A stretch of DNA of 64,000 nucleotides from Taenia hydatigena (GCA_036345935.2 JADWOT020000006.1:21406967-21470966); one strand, 5' to 3'; shown: positions 24,206-36,400, counted from the stretch's first letter. Numbers and translations are program-made. The notes: a model not told the origin generated them from the letters alone.

Positions 24206-25390
24206 ATGGGATCCAAGAGGTTTGACGTGGTGAAGTTCCTCTCATTGGGGACGTACTCCGCTGTCTACGAGATAGTCTACCCAGAGGCGGATGACAAGAT
24301 GTCGACCACAAAGTGGGCGCTGAAGCGATTTTACCTACAAAACAAGTTTGCAGTTTGGCATGCACTTCGAGAACACAAGATCTATATGCGCCTCGCTCAA
24401 GCCGAACAGCAGTCACCATTCCTCTCTACTCTCCTCCGAAGCCTCATAATTCATGGTGGTCCGACATTCGTGCTACGTAAGGGAAGTGGTTTCAATCTGC
24501 AGGATCTCATCTTGAGCGTTGGCTCTCTCCGAGAGGACGCGGCACGATTTTACTTTTGTGAGATCATCTGTGGTCTGGAGCACCTGCATGCCATGCGCAT
24601 CGTGCACTTAGACCTCAATCTCAAAAACGTGCTCATGGCTGACTCGGGCCACGTCTTCATCACGGGTTTTGCTCACGCATTCGACATGACGTTGGGTTCG
24701 GAGCCCTGTAAGTTGGAAGAATCTGCTGATTCACCTGTCTCAGCGGCGCCAGAGGTGAGGGGTGAGACGAAAATCACGACGAAGGCGGACGTCTGGAGTC
24801 TAGGCTTGCTCGTCCTCGCTATGATGACCTCATTCTACGATGTATGTAATTTTCTACGTACAGGTGCAATCAATAAAAGGGATTTGCAAAAGTTCTCGGA
24901 ACCTTTGTGTCACTTCCTCGAAGCCTGCCTCAGGGCCGACCACAACAAGCGTGTGGACATTCGCGGTGTTAAGCGTCTTCGATTCTACAAAAACGTCGAC
25001 TGGGGACAAGTGATGGCTTGCAAGATAAAGCCACCCTACCATCCCTCCCAGATCAAAGTCCGCGATTTGGATAAGCTAACCCTTGATCCCACTGATCGTC
25101 TGCTCCTCGCCGCTGCCTTCCGCAAGTGCAAGCCACTAGGAAACACTAAACGCGAAACCTTCTATGATAAGCATGGAGTTCGTCATTTAAGGGAAGAACC
25201 AACAAATCGCAGAGGACTATTACGTGCCGGACTGACGGCAAAGAAGATCAGCGAACTCTTTGCCAACTTTGGCTTTACCAATCCACATCCTTTCCCACCG
25301 TCCTATGGGATGGATGGCAGCCAGATTGTGGGTGGCGAAGGAGATGGTTCTTCCAAATGCAAACAATATGAATTTGGAGGATCGTTATAA
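24206..25390 (+). CDS. AGC-family kinase-like protein A, probable pseudokinase, intronless
   Basis: 394 codons without introns. The order of motifs is that of AGC serine/threonine kinases: a degenerate glycine loop (LGTYSAVY), beta-3 lysine in WALKRF (Lys40), helix-C glutamate in LREH (Glu56), HLDLNLKN (134-141), GFA in place of DFG (154-156), a disrupted activation segment before AAPEV, KADVWSLG, and the AGC-type RFYKNVDW...PPYHPS end of the C-lobe. The tail has FANFGF in the position of the FxxF(S/T)(F/Y) hydrophobic motif. Loss of the DFG aspartate and of the catalytic-loop lysine argues against catalysis. The frame is nevertheless fully open, with a polyadenylation signal at 25450-25455. 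It is a paralogue of kinase B with the same flanks. It may be a scaffold-type pseudokinase or a young pseudogene. Confidence 0.88.
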   Translation: MGSKRFDVVKFLSLGTYSAVYEIVYPEADDKMSTTKWALKRFYLQNKFAVWHALREHKIYMRLAQAEQQSPFLSTLLRSLIIHGGPTFVLRKGSGFNLQDLILSVGSLREDAARFYFCEIICGLEHLHAMRIVHLDLNLKNVLMADSGHVFITGFAHAFDMTLGSEPCKLEESADSPVSAAPEVRGETKITTKADVWSLGLLVLAMMTSFYDVCNFLRTGAINKRDLQKFSEPLCHFLEACLRADHNKRVDIRGVKRLRFYKNVDWGQVMACKIKPPYHPSQIKVRDLDKLTLDPTDRLLLAAAFRKCKPLGNTKRETFYDKHGVRHLREEPTNRRGLLRAGLTAKKISELFANFGFTNPHPFPPSYGMDGSQIVGGEGDGSSKCKQYEFGGSL

Positions 25391-25600
25391 CCAATGACTC
25401 GCAACAAGGGATCCTGCTGTACACTTTCTTTAGCTATGTTAGTGTAGACAATAAACTCTCCTCTTATCTGCTTTCTCTGTGTACAAATGTGAGTGTTGCC
25501 TCCAGACTGGAATGTACGCTTGTTTGATGGTGCGTTGCTTTCACTCCACAACGCATAATCGTGTCCTAAGTGAATTTGTGGTAATGTTTTGGGGAATTAT
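25391..25600 (+). repeat. 3' flank shared by kinases A and B
   Basis: AAACTCT.. (C)TTTGT..CATGTGTACA, then CCTCCAGACTGGAATG versus CCTCCAGGCTGGAATG, match 51960-52150 in order. The copy at A keeps AATAAA at 25450-25455, where the B copy has lost it. Shared 3' DNA again supports duplication at the DNA level. Confidence 0.6.
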
Positions 25601-27015
25601 AATATACTGCCACAATTACTGTTTCATTGTTGTGAATGATGAGCCTTAGATACTGCTTTGCTCACAAATTTGGTTAAACGAGTCGGCTAGAGGCAAAAGG
25701 GACACAAAATTATGCTTCTCTTTCAATCCACCATGCAATTCCAGAAACCTCGTGCAACTCACCTCAAGTCATGCCTATTGCAAGTTCGAGCACCAACTAC
25801 TGGAAGATCATTACATCCATCAGTTTTGCCTGTTCGTTAATTCAACCGTTTATCTGATGACACGTAATTTCACTATCAAAGTGTGCTGAAATGAATGTAT
25901 GAAACGAGGCACCATTGGTTTTGAATTACAGATCGCTAGGTGACATTCTCTACGTGACGCGCTATTAGAGTCATTTCCACTTTAATCGACTCGTCGAGAT
26001 AAAGGTGAGGAGGTGGTCCCCTCAACCACAAATTGTTTGAATGAGAGCCGCGTATCTCGCTGCCATCATGACGTCTGCCGACTTGGCCATAAATTTGATG
26101 AGAACCCGGTATCCTCTAAACACCCACTTTAGTCAAACCATCAATGATTTGCCATTCCCACTGTTCTGACTTCCACCGTACTACCCAATACTAAGAGTGA
26201 TTACAAGCAGCATCACAGGCGATTCGCAAGAACCTTTGTTTTACCTCATTGTTTGCAGGCAATTGTGTTAACAAAGCTCTTCACACAAATGCATCATTCC
26301 ACTGTACATCCGGTAGTCAATGTTTCCCTCCGATTCACTACAACTTGTCAATTTATCGAGGCACTTTCTGAGGTAATGAGAAGTAGCGGAATGAGCTGCA
26401 GATCACATAGGACTAAAGATGTTTGAGTCAGCACATATTTTACGGACATACTTATTCATTTCAATGGGATCTAAATGGGAAGCGAAGAAGTTAGAGGTAG
26501 TACCAATACCAAATGTCCTCACCTCAGTTAGGCTACGCTTGTCCTCAACACATCATGCGCTTCAGATGTGATAGTGAGCTGGGGATGATAGGAGAAGCTG
26601 GAAAAGCAGTGTGGAATGCGAGTTGCAGTTCTGTTCGAAGGTATACTTTTATGGGCGCGTTGATGGCGGTTGTGCGCGTCAGGTCCTGTTGGAGGTGTAC
26701 GGGTGAGGTGTTTAAGTGTAGCGTGAAACATGCATAGAGCAAAGGCTCAAAACTGTGGCAGTGTCAAGCAAGGAGCAAGGGTGAGGAGAGTAGTGGATTT
26801 TCCATGTCTTATCCAGTCTACATTACTTCTTCAGATTTGGAGGGAAAACCGTGCACTCACCATTGTGGCAAATGCTTGTCTCGTACTCATGTGCCAAATC
26901 CTCAATGAACACTACTTGTTTTTACTTCTTCCCCACAGAAAATAGGTTGGCTCTTGTTAAAGTGACCCACGGCAAAGGAGCACAGATTTGTGGTAAGATA
27001 AGAGTAAACGAATGC
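25601..27015. other. Gene-free stretch
   Basis: No recognisable gene or repeat partner. Frames near 26513-26945 overlap on both strands and show no family motif. Confidence 0.5.
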
Positions 27016-27019
27016 GCAC

Positions 27020-27330
27020 ATCCGAGATATTTTTCTTTAACGCCACACAGATATTCTGTGCAGTCTTACTTAGATGACACAGAAGAGGGTAGAGCAGAGC
27101 CTCCTTGTTATTGGTCGGGACGAGGGGAACAATGACGCCCTTGGCATATTTGCAGAAGTCAGAAAATCACACCAATAGGTGGGTAAGTCTTCAAGGGAAT
27201 ACGTCTTTTGCACAGAAAAGCAGCTTTTACATGGTGTCCCCTGAGTCACCTTCTGTGCTTGAAGCTATGCAGGCAACACAGGGATGTCTACGCCCCAATA
27301 GGACACTGAAGGTAGGCGAAATCAATCCAC
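27020..27330 (+). repeat. 'S' module, copy 2
   Basis: Translation contains GRDEGNNDALGIFAEVRKSH followed, in another frame, by GNTSFAQKSSFYMVSPESPS, matching the ordered peptides of the copies at 22.1-22.4 and 61.6-61.9 kb. The segment ends at CTGAAG|GTAGGC, a possible splice donor. It lies upstream of the kinase relic at 27804 on the same strand, the order seen in the other copies. Confidence 0.55.
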
Positions 27331-27539
27331 ACTCTCAAAAACCTAACTGGAATGCGAACGGTCTTTGTACACACGCACAAATACACCCATCATTTTCCTA
27401 TGCCCTTTGTGCCTCTTTACGGCTGTGAAAACCACAGAAAACGTGGTGTCATATCATGCTCCAGTGCGCATTTCATAATGCTTCTCAGCAAGTATAGCCC
27501 CCGCATAATTTGAAGCGATTAAGGGGACAAAGCTGAGAG

Positions 27540-27803
27540 ATGAGGTGTGGGATAGAAATAAGAGGAGAACTTACATCTGAACAATTTGCACAGTAATACT
27601 GCTATACTCATCAACAACTTTACCTTACTTTGTTCCCACTTATCGCAATTGTGCATTTGTGTATAATCATGGAGATGGCAGATGGATTCTGAAGTGACCC
27701 TCTTTTTCTATACAGTCAACCCTGTCACCAATTCCACAGCATTGGTGCTAGTTTTTGAGTTCATTTAATAGACACTAGAGTGAGCCTCGAGTAAGTGAAA
27801 AGA
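27540..27803 (+). promoter_or_regulatory. Relic promoter/5' flank of kinase copy F
   Basis: Shares CTGAACAATTTGCA, CCTGTCACCAATTC and the GTGAGCCTCGAGTAAG leader with 50350-50771 upstream of kinase B. The central CCAAT/ATTGG pair is deleted or damaged here. Confidence 0.55.
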
Positions 27804-28525
27804 ATGGGGTCTAAGCAGCTTGAAGTGATAAAATTTGCATCACTCAGGACCTACTTGCTGTCTACAAGATAGCGCAACCAGAGGGTGATGCCATGATTTT
27901 GGCCACAAAGTGAGCACTGAGGCGACTTTACCTACAAAAGAGGCTTGCAGTTTGGTGCGCACTTCGAGAGCACAACATCGTTGAGGTGTCGAGACGTTTT
28001 GCAAATCGTTTGAAGCCAATTAGGTATAACTCTGCGAGTGTACATCGTGGTGGCGACGAGGATCCCTAGAATCCAGACATCTACCTTTTTCATAATCTTT
28101 ATTTTATTCCTCACCCCAGGTGCCTTAAAGAAGGGCGATCCAGCAAAGCCCCGCCCACCGCATCTTGTCACCTGCGTGATCACAATCCGTGATGAGGACG
28201 TGGTCCGAGCCAGAAAAAAGCACATTCTTGTGTTTGAGGTCTAAGCGCACGATGTGCATGGCATGGAGGTACTCCAGACCACGAATGGTCCCTTAACTGT
28301 AAAATTGTGCGTTCTCTTTCCGGAGAAAGCCAACCTTTGATATGAGTTCTAAGAAATCGAAAATAATTCCCTTGCACAACACAAAGGACGAACCTTCACG
28401 TAGTCGAAGGCTGCGCAGGAGAGTGCAGAGGAACGGCGACTGTTGCTCCTATCGAGGGAGTTTTACGAGGGCGTTGTGCTCTTGGAGAGAGCATTGAATA
28501 GCAGATTTGCTTTATCGAAAGATGC
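27804..28525. pseudogene. AGC-kinase relic copy F: two pieces facing each other
   Basis: 27804-27985 on the + strand corresponds to kinase residues 1 to about 60 (ATG GGG TCT AAG start, then frameshifts and stops). It joins directly to 27985-28525 on the minus strand, which corresponds to residues about 240 back to about 40, including a VDVWILGILVATTMY segment. A reversed promoter block follows (28530-28665). The pieces are from two copies fused tail to tail, or from one copy with an internal inversion plus a second promoter. Neither is translatable as a kinase. Confidence 0.75.
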
Positions 28526-28529
28526 ATCA

Positions 28530-28665
28530 ACGATAAAAGCAGGTTCATGTGGGCCAATCAAACCAAAGCAACCTTCCTATTGGCTCGTTGCACTTGAGTC
28601 GCATCTTTGTTAATGCGCCAAGATTAACGTTGCAAGCTGAAGTAACGTGACATTGCGGCAGGAAA
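28530..28665 (-). promoter_or_regulatory. Relic promoter block, reversed
   Basis: GGGCCAATCAAACC, then CCTATTGGCTCG and TGCGCCAAGATTAACG, are the reverse complement of the conserved CCAAT/ATTGG block of kinases A and B. It belongs to the minus-strand piece of copy F. Confidence 0.65.
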
Positions 28666-28689
28666 AACGGCTAAGAAAATTGCATGATG

Positions 28690-29275
28690 GTTAATTTGGA
28701 GAAGACAGAATCGAACTCGGAGGGATTCCTCATCACCAGCGCTACCATCGTAGGGGTGAGCTACGATTCGTTCGTGTGTTCAGTTGACGTATGCTCAAGG
28801 GGTGAATGCAAATATCGCTTTTGAGGATCTCCTACAGAACCACACCACACTCATTTCGACCTAAAATTTTGTCTCTTTTTTCTAAAACCACCACAACCTA
28901 TCCTTTAAATGATGTGCTTTACATGCTCTTTGCCATTCAGTCTCTTCTGTTGTGTCGATAAACCAATTTGCCCACCATTATTCAATTGGCTTGCAAAAAC
29001 GGCGAATTGTCGATACTATGGCAATGCACAGCTGCTGTCTCATCGGTGGCTCGTCAACAAAACTAAAATCGGTTGCAAATGACCAAGCAGGTGTATGCTC
29101 GGTGGTTAAAGAAATCACAATCTACAATCCACTGCCTTACAATGAGCTGGACGCCAAGGCGTGGGTGCAAATGAGCTACGCAATTTTAGCAGCCATACTT
29201 CTCCTTGAAATCATTGTGACGTTCGAGCCTGTTCACTACTCATGATCTTCTAAACATCATCTTGGCGTAGTATAC
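28690..29275. repeat. 'FRLS' (short, -) plus 'AWVQ' (+) modules, copy 1
   Basis: 28690-28800 is a shortened, reversed piece of the FRLS module. 28800-29275 aligns with 63510-63995 throughout. It holds an open frame of 97 codons (28952-29245) with the peptide LDAKAWVQMSYAILAAILLL near its C-terminus, a single hydrophobic segment. The copy at 63.5 kb has stops in that frame, so the open frame here is not clearly maintained. I do not recognise a family. Confidence 0.6.
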
Positions 29276-29279
29276 ATAA

Positions 29280-31610
29280 GTTGGTATTTATTTCCTCCTC
29301 CTAGTAAAGCGGCTTTTAGAGTGAAACTTTGCTACACACAATTGGTATTCAGAGAATCCATTCAATGCCACGTTTGATACCACAGTCCAGTTGTGCCACT
29401 CCCTTGCCACCTATTAAGCACAGACGCGTCCCATTTGCACTTTGCCCCTCCCCGCATACGAGCAAATTAGCAAAGCAAGTCTGATTTGGGAAAGTTGGCA
29501 ATGCTTAACAATTTGAACAGAGGAATGGTCATTGCCCAGGACAGAAAGAATAGGTTGATGCATGCGCAAGGGTAAAGTGATTGGGGGCGCAAAGTCTAGA
29601 CCTTAAGACCCGTGACTTGGTGCTTAGGTGAGTGCTCGTTTTCTTAACAAAACAAAGCTAGAGACCACACCTTCGAGGAGTATGCTGCTTCCCAAGAAGT
29701 ATCCACAAACCCACTGCACAGTAAACATCTGCGTTCTTTGCCTAACAGTCTTCACTCATCGTCATCCCAGTCATCTCATGCTAACCTGTGTTGCGGCAGG
29801 CTTAGCTTCTTCAAGAGGGGCAATTAAATTGTGGGAATCAAGGCACGCCGATGCTTGACGGCGATGAGAGGCAATGCAGAGCAGAAGCACGCCATTTAGT
29901 GACTACAACAAAGCAACGAGTTGGATTCGATAGCTTCCTCCATGCAAGGGTTGTGAGGTAAAAAAGTCAGTGGGAATATCCTCACGGGGAAGTAAAGAGG
30001 AAAAAAAATGGAAGTCGTCAAAGCTACGCACCCTTTGACGCAGTCAGACAGTACAGGCTGTGTTTCACAAGGCGATTCGTGCTCATTGATCAGACCAACG
30101 TCAGCATTCCAAACATCATCAAGCCTGTAATCCAAGTCTACCAAACATGATTAATATTGTGCTACGATTGATTTGCGAATAGTGGTCGACAAAGTTAAGC
30201 CAATTTTGGACTGTTAAGTCAGCATATTGGCCTGCAATGCGGGGATGTTGGTGGTCACAGGCGAACAAGGATGAGTGGAGCAGGAGAGTCCACCATGCTA
30301 ACCACACTTTTGTCGCAAAATGCATTTCACTCTTGCAGCCTGATGACCTATGATGGACACTTCATCCTCTTGCAATTGATCTAGCACTTCTTCCTGCTTC
30401 TTGGTCTTATTTCGCTTTGTATGTGCTTCACAGGTCTGTTGAAGCCTCCTACAGTTTAAAGCGTCGCTTCGTTATGAAATCATGATCAGAATATACCCCT
30501 ATTTGTGTTATTATTAAGGGTTGTGCATTGACTTACAAATCAGGCGAAGTATATTGAGCATAGAATAAAAGCAGTATGCTCCGCAAATGCGAGGTATTGA
30601 TGTCTCATTCGTGGATGACTTCTCTTCTACAAGTTTGTGGCGGCAAACCCTAAATTTAGGGGCAAAGGAAAGGAGCTAAAGAATAAAAACAGAATGATTC
30701 TGCTTTCTTTGGTTAGACAGGTTAATTCCTTTATTCATTAGAGTAAGACCAAGCGTTGTTATTGCCACCAGTCAAGTTGAGGTCGACTTGCCATTTAAAA
30801 GTTGTTGATTCCCCACAACTCATTTTGGCATGTAGCTGCTTACACAAAAGTGCTTCTAATATCCAAATGGTTTACATTTCTTCACAAATATAAAAATAAT
30901 ACTCTTAAGCTAGCAATGTGACCATACGCTCTCTACAGACAATTGCATTTCCTTAAAATGTTTGTCTTAAAACCATATGCATGCATGTAAGCGCATACTA
31001 CTTATTTCCGTATGAGTAAGCCAGTTAAACGCACAAATTTTTTCGAGAAAATAAAAATATTCTCTATCAAAGTTTTAATAACGATGCAAATTATTTATAG
31101 TAAGAATATTTAGATTATGATATTATTGAAGGTGCTTTGCTGTGAGGTGCAGATAGATAGACAGATAGAAACAACATTTTGTGGTGATCATTTATCACTA
31201 CCATGAATTAAAATAATTTGACACCCGCACCTGCTGGTTCTACGTTCCGTTCCTCCTTTAAGCCTCTATGCCCACCCACCTTGCAGTCAAGGCGTTGCAG
31301 ACGCACAAGTAGCACGCGATACGATGAAGCTTCCACGATGGTAGAAACAGGAACCAGACGTGACAATGACTGTGCATTTGAACATATAATTCGACTTTGT
31401 CGCACCACAGTAAACATCGCTCGGTGATGGGCCAAATAAAGCTAAGAGATTCACTAATTTGCAAGTGGTAAAAAGATAATTGTCTGTACATGACACTGAT
31501 TACTTCACATGCGATGCGATCCAGCATTCTAGCAATAACATCAGGTCACATCGCATTTAATTTCATATTCACTTTCATCGCAAATTGTCTCACCACACTG
31601 TATTGTAGTC
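29280..31610. other. Gene-free stretch
   Basis: Unique, A+T-rich sequence with only short frames. There is a small GATA/CAGA-type simple repeat near 31152-31166. No gene, RNA or transposon end was recognised. Confidence 0.55.
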
Positions 31611-31616
31611 GTTGAG

Positions 31617-32300
31617 ATGATTGATTTACATGGCCTTAGCGTCGTGCCGACAGACATTCTACTCCACCGTCGCCATGTCACCCGAGTCTCGGAACTCACG
31701 AACGAATCGCTGCTCACACCTACGGCGGTGGTGCTGGTGATGAGGAAACTCCCGAATTCCGATTCTGTCCACATCACATTAAACGTCGTGCAATATCCCC
31801 GCGTCACTTATTACTACCGCGATATCAGTTCTTCCACAGTATTTACAGGCCAGTCAGTGCTTAAACCGGGTGCACGCATAAAATTGTTTGCGTCAAAAAT
31901 GTTTCGTCTGTCGTAAAAGGCCCTTCTCTGAAACGCGATAGGGCATCATGCTGCAAATGGGGCGCCCAAATTCGCAAAAATTAATCGATCATGCTAGGAG
32001 GGTTAAATATAAAGACCATTTCTAATAACTTTACTGGGCAGCACCATTTTGGATGCTCCGACACGCCCCTGAATTCTCTATTCTTTATGAATGCACCCAT
32101 AAGCCATTTGACAGAAGGACTTTTCACACCAGAAGGACCGAGGACATGAAAGTTGTTTACTTTACAAAGCAGAAATATTTCTCTCACCTTCAGCAAGTTA
32201 GTTTAGTAGGTGTGTGATTGCACGTATAGCGCCAACTACTCAACACTTGCGGTATTTTGGTGAGAAGGAGGGAATCGAGAACTGTGTGAAAGCAGTAGTG
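31617..32300 (+). repeat. 'FRLS' module, best-preserved copy, FnIII-like
   Basis: An open frame (31617-31916) reads LTPTAVVLVMRKLPNSDSV..., then VTYYYRDISSSTVFTGQ and LKPGARIKLFASKMFRLS before a stop. The YxVxYYxxxxxSSTV...LKPGxxxxLxAS pattern resembles the last strands of a fibronectin type III domain. The same peptide pattern is visible with stops at 49080-49330 and 63504-63265. DNA similarity continues past the stop to the motif CAACACTTGCGGTATTTTGG at 32243. The function is unknown and the domain call is weak. Confidence 0.5.
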
Positions 32301-32433
32301 TCTGAACAAAACCAAAGCGAGACGAGTCAGTTGTGTCACTAAAACTGATAGCAATTGTTCAACATATGGTAAAAATTGGAAGTGGTTCTGAGCCCGACTG
32401 CAAATGCATCTACGAAAGCAGACATCAATAGGG

Positions 32434-33040
32434 GATTCTCGTTACTACTGCCGCCACTGAGGTGAGATCCAATGCAGTCGTGACCTCCCTTTGAATGAGC
32501 TCAATCTGAGAATATGAAGACCGAGTCGGAGTGTCTGCCACGCCTTCATATCCTGCTTTAATATGATTTGGTGCTGTCTCAATCGCAGGCTTTTATCTTG
32601 TAGGCTTCATCAAATTTAGCCTTAATTGCTGTATTCTCCACATTCTCTGTTGTTTGGGTTCTATGGGTGTTTGAGTAAGCAATCTACCCACTCTCCATCG
32701 CTAAACTCAGTGTAAATGGAAAAGTACAACTGTGTGTTAATGGAAGAGAGTCGGTGGAGGTGGAGCGGATCGCATTCAGACGAGTCCATTGAGGTGGACA
32801 ATTGATGCCTAAATCATAAACCTGCGTAATTACAATAACACTGCGATAAGCATACACGCATAATCCGAAGGCCAAGTCGAACTTGCGCAAATCAGGGATA
32901 GGTGTTTCTGGTTTCCAAAGACAAAATGTCTCATGGACGCAGATGGTGACAGCTCTCATGTCATGCGGGGGGAGGGGGAACTGTCGATTGCAGTAATGGT
33001 TAATTCACCAAGGGAAATAGTTTAGTTATCAGATCAAGGA
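32434..33040 (-). repeat. 'TEV' module, copy 2 (inverted)
   Basis: Reverse complement of the 22.99-23.86 and 62.25-62.99 kb copies. The + strand keeps AGGCTTTTATCTTGTAGG...CTGTATTCTCCACATTCTC and the minus strand keeps the LWKPE peptide at about 32910. With the adjoining FRLS module it forms the same unit as 62.25-63.5 kb in the opposite direction. Confidence 0.65.
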
Positions 33041-33045
33041 CAGCA

Positions 33046-33450
33046 CCCGCTTTTGCTTTGCTGAATCACTTTTCGTCCAAGTGTTTCAGAGGAGCAGATG
33101 CCGTTGCGAATGCCGTGTGTTCGACAAGACACTGGTTGCCAAGACCAGTCGGTTGGCCGTCCCATTGTTGGTGCAGTGAAGAGGTGTGCGGCTCTCGTGC
33201 GTAGCACTACAGGCCAATCGGAAAGAGCAGTTTTGTCCCACGCCATGCGCAAAGCGATGCCAGTGGCTGCGAGATTAATGTCAACGCTAATTTTGCCATT
33301 CAACGACAGGCCTTTAGTCGCATTCGCAGTGAGTGAGAATTCACTCGAAAGTGACATTTACTTTTAAGCACTTTGGGAACGCATTTGAAACGATGGTTAA
33401 AGCCTTACCGCTAATTTGGTAGGTAAAATAATAAAGTGAAGCTTTGGAAG
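33046..33450 (-). repeat. Coding-like repeat pair member ('GLSLNGK', with 54545-54900)
   Basis: Minus-strand translation has GLSLNGKISVDINLAATGIA and SDWPVVLRTRAAH. The + strand at 54618-54854 has GLSLNGKIGIGTDLAAT and SDWPVVLRTTAAH in one open frame. The two are roughly four-fifths identical in DNA. The family is unknown. It adjoins the TEV module here but not at 54.5 kb. Confidence 0.6.
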
Positions 33451-36400
33451 TTGGGAAATGGTTTGTTTTCATTTCACTGATCTTTTGTTCTCTGGCTAAA
33501 GGGAAAAGAGGTTTTGTAAATTGGACGCGAATCGATGAAATTTAGTTGTTATGCCATTCAGTCAATGACTGCTTAGTAATGTGGGTGAGAACCAGAAATG
33601 TGGGTCCTCCAACCTCATGTCTACCGAGAAGAGCACTCAACAGATTGACCTTCTTTGTGAAACAAACGCTTGCATGGAGATGTGCAATCGAAGTTGCTTC
33701 ATACTCAATAACCAGACCCTTATGCTGTAGCGTTGTTTTGTGCCCTAGTTTATCCACCACTTACTTAAGCAAATTTACCAAAAATTAGTTTACTAATGAC
33801 CAAAGCTCCGAAAATGCTGCTTAGCTTTATTTTGAGGACAGAGAGTTCCTGATGAAGAATTCGAGGCAGAGTCAGTTGGTAGACGTTATAAAGCAAACCA
33901 TCTTTGTCGCTCGACCTTTTGCCCAACAGTCGGCTTCCCCTCCATGCCTCACGCAAGTAGGCGCTATTTAATTGCCACATAAGAGGCAGTCATTTCATGC
34001 CACCTTCGCCCCACACCCACACCCCATCTGAACGTCGGCTTGCTCAGATCAGAAATGCACTCATTTTACGTCGAAGTAGCATCTTTTCGGGATGACAGCA
34101 AGGGTAAAACAATATCCACACAACAGTAGGCTAACCTTTTGTGCAAGTCAGATCGCACCGAGCGAGGATCGGTGGTTGCTGCAAAGAAATGTGAAGGAAA
34201 ATCAGTATCACTTTCTCCACAGAGAGGGGGAAACTGTTTGCTTTTTTATCCGAAAAGACGAATGGACAAACACCTTTACTCACGATGAATCAACTGGCTG
34301 GCAAAGTGACTCGGCTTGCTTTGCTGAAATGTGCGCTGTAAAGGAGGAGGTTGGGAGGTAGGTCTTTGGTCAGTACAGAATAACTCACCCTTCAATTGCG
34401 AATTCTCCTCAATGCGTCTTTTGGTTGAGCTGTGCAGAGCACTAGTAAAACCAGACGCATAGCCTATTTTATGCATATCGAGGAAAGGAAGCAGATTTGG
34501 TGATTAATGCCTCTCCTCCACCAACATCCTCACATCACCTTCCATACAATCCCAACTTAGCCTGAAACTGCCCTGCTGTCACCACGCGTAGGTTTACGAC
34601 TGAAATGAAAAAGCACTGTGAGCAGGCTTGGAGCAAATAGGCAGCATGGCTTACTTTGAATCCAAATGGTCTTGTCTGTTGAGAACTTGGATGTGAAATG
34701 GAACTTTGCTCCCCGTGAGATATTTTAGGCAAGGGAAAATGATGTTATTAGTGATTGCCTTCGCAGTATTTTGGCCACAACAAAGCGGAATGTCAGTTTG
34801 TGTTAGGAATTGAGGCACGCTGCTCTCCTCCACATTCACTCCACGACGCATTTTATCATTGACATTGAGATTTGCTACAATTCCACAGAGAAGCCTGCTT
34901 GCAAGCATTGCCTTTACAAACACACTTCGAGGGGTGACAATGCAAACTACCTTTGAGAGGCGTTGATTTCAAAGGATTCTCATGAAGAACATCTAAATGC
35001 AGCAAAAGGCAACTTGATGATAATTACATCGCTAAGCGTGACTGACTTCTTCAAATTCTACTTATTGTTTGTAAGTAGGTGTTGCTATGACCACTCAAGG
35101 CAATTAAGGTTTGGTCTAGCCACTTGAGCACTACTGAAGTGTGCAATAACCTACCCGAGAATAACGTCGCTGTTCCTCGCCTTCATTCTGCAACAGTATT
35201 AAGCACTCTTAAATGACATTCGCATTTTCGTAAATAGTTTGTTTGCAAGCCCACATTAGAAGACAATAACTACAGGATGAGGTTATAACTAACTGCCTGG
35301 TTGTGCGTTCCCACATTGGAGCGAAGCAAGCGCACAAACTCACATTCTGAGGATCTAACTGCTGACGCAGCTTCGCTTGTGTGATTTTCGGCTCTGCTAA
35401 ATTCAGAGCCGAGAAATGAACAAAGTGAATATTTCAATCAGGCGAAACATGGAGAGGTAAATGAGAGAGACGAAAAGGCGGTGCCTTTGCTGATGATTCG
35501 CTTTCTTAGTCTTTATCATGACCACTCCTCTTGGAACACTTCTGATGAAGCGTTTAGCTAGTAGAAACACCCGCTTAGATTATCTTGCAAAGTGAATGAC
35601 GTTACATGGCAAACCAGGTTAGCGTTTCATCCCTTTTTCGGGATGAAATGAATGGTAAATGTTACTTCCTGAGATCCCAATTGCTGACGACACCTCCGTT
35701 GTCATGAACTTGGGCCTGGCCAAGGCTGGAAATGAGGAGAGAGATAGAGCTGGCCATGTGGAAGGAGAGTATTAAAGGCCTGCAATCTTGAAACAGTGCC
35801 AACGCCTTATTCCTCTGCTAATGTTTATGAAAACGATGCCTTCGTGGAACAGGCCTCGCATGCACTGTCTTCGCCGCTACTTCTCAAACCTTCTTGCTAA
35901 AGCTTTAAGGTACATGGGAAAAGTGTTTGGTGAGGTTGAAAGTGGTCATTTGTATTGACAGGGATCGCTTAAGCTCTGGAGATGGACACAAGTTGTCGGG
36001 AGGCCAAGTAGCTGGAGCCTAGGTTACAAAGGATGGGTACTTGTAGAAAGTTGGCTAGAGTGGTTTGCTTGTTGACTGAACCACTTTCGCTACACTTCCT
36101 CACCCTCTCTCAATGTGAAATTCATTTTAGTAAGTCGTTTTGTACCTTGACGACGTGAAAAATCCTTCTGAAACCACCCTCAGGTGTACGATGCCAGGGA
36201 AAGTGGTAGCTACCCTTCCTCCTTTTCAGTCTAAAGTGTGATCATCCTCATGGATTGGTCTTGTGATGGATTGGATGGCATTCTCCGTTGTCTTGCTGTC
36301 TCTTCGGTTTGCTCTGCTTTCTTAATTTTGTACGAGTGCATTACCCTAGTGCCTTTCAACAAAGTAGATTGACTAGATGCCCATTAACCATCTGTCCTTC

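Noticed and set aside
27804..28525. Long inverted kinase repeat able to form a dsRNA hairpin
   Set aside because: The two arms overlap over only about 60 bp (around residues 40-60) and are diverged.
28700..28770. tRNA-like sequence: minus strand TAGCGCTGGTG and GAGTTCGATTC
   Set aside because: The two boxes are only about 16 bases apart. The same DNA in the 31.6-kb copy lies inside an open protein frame, so it is part of the FRLS module.
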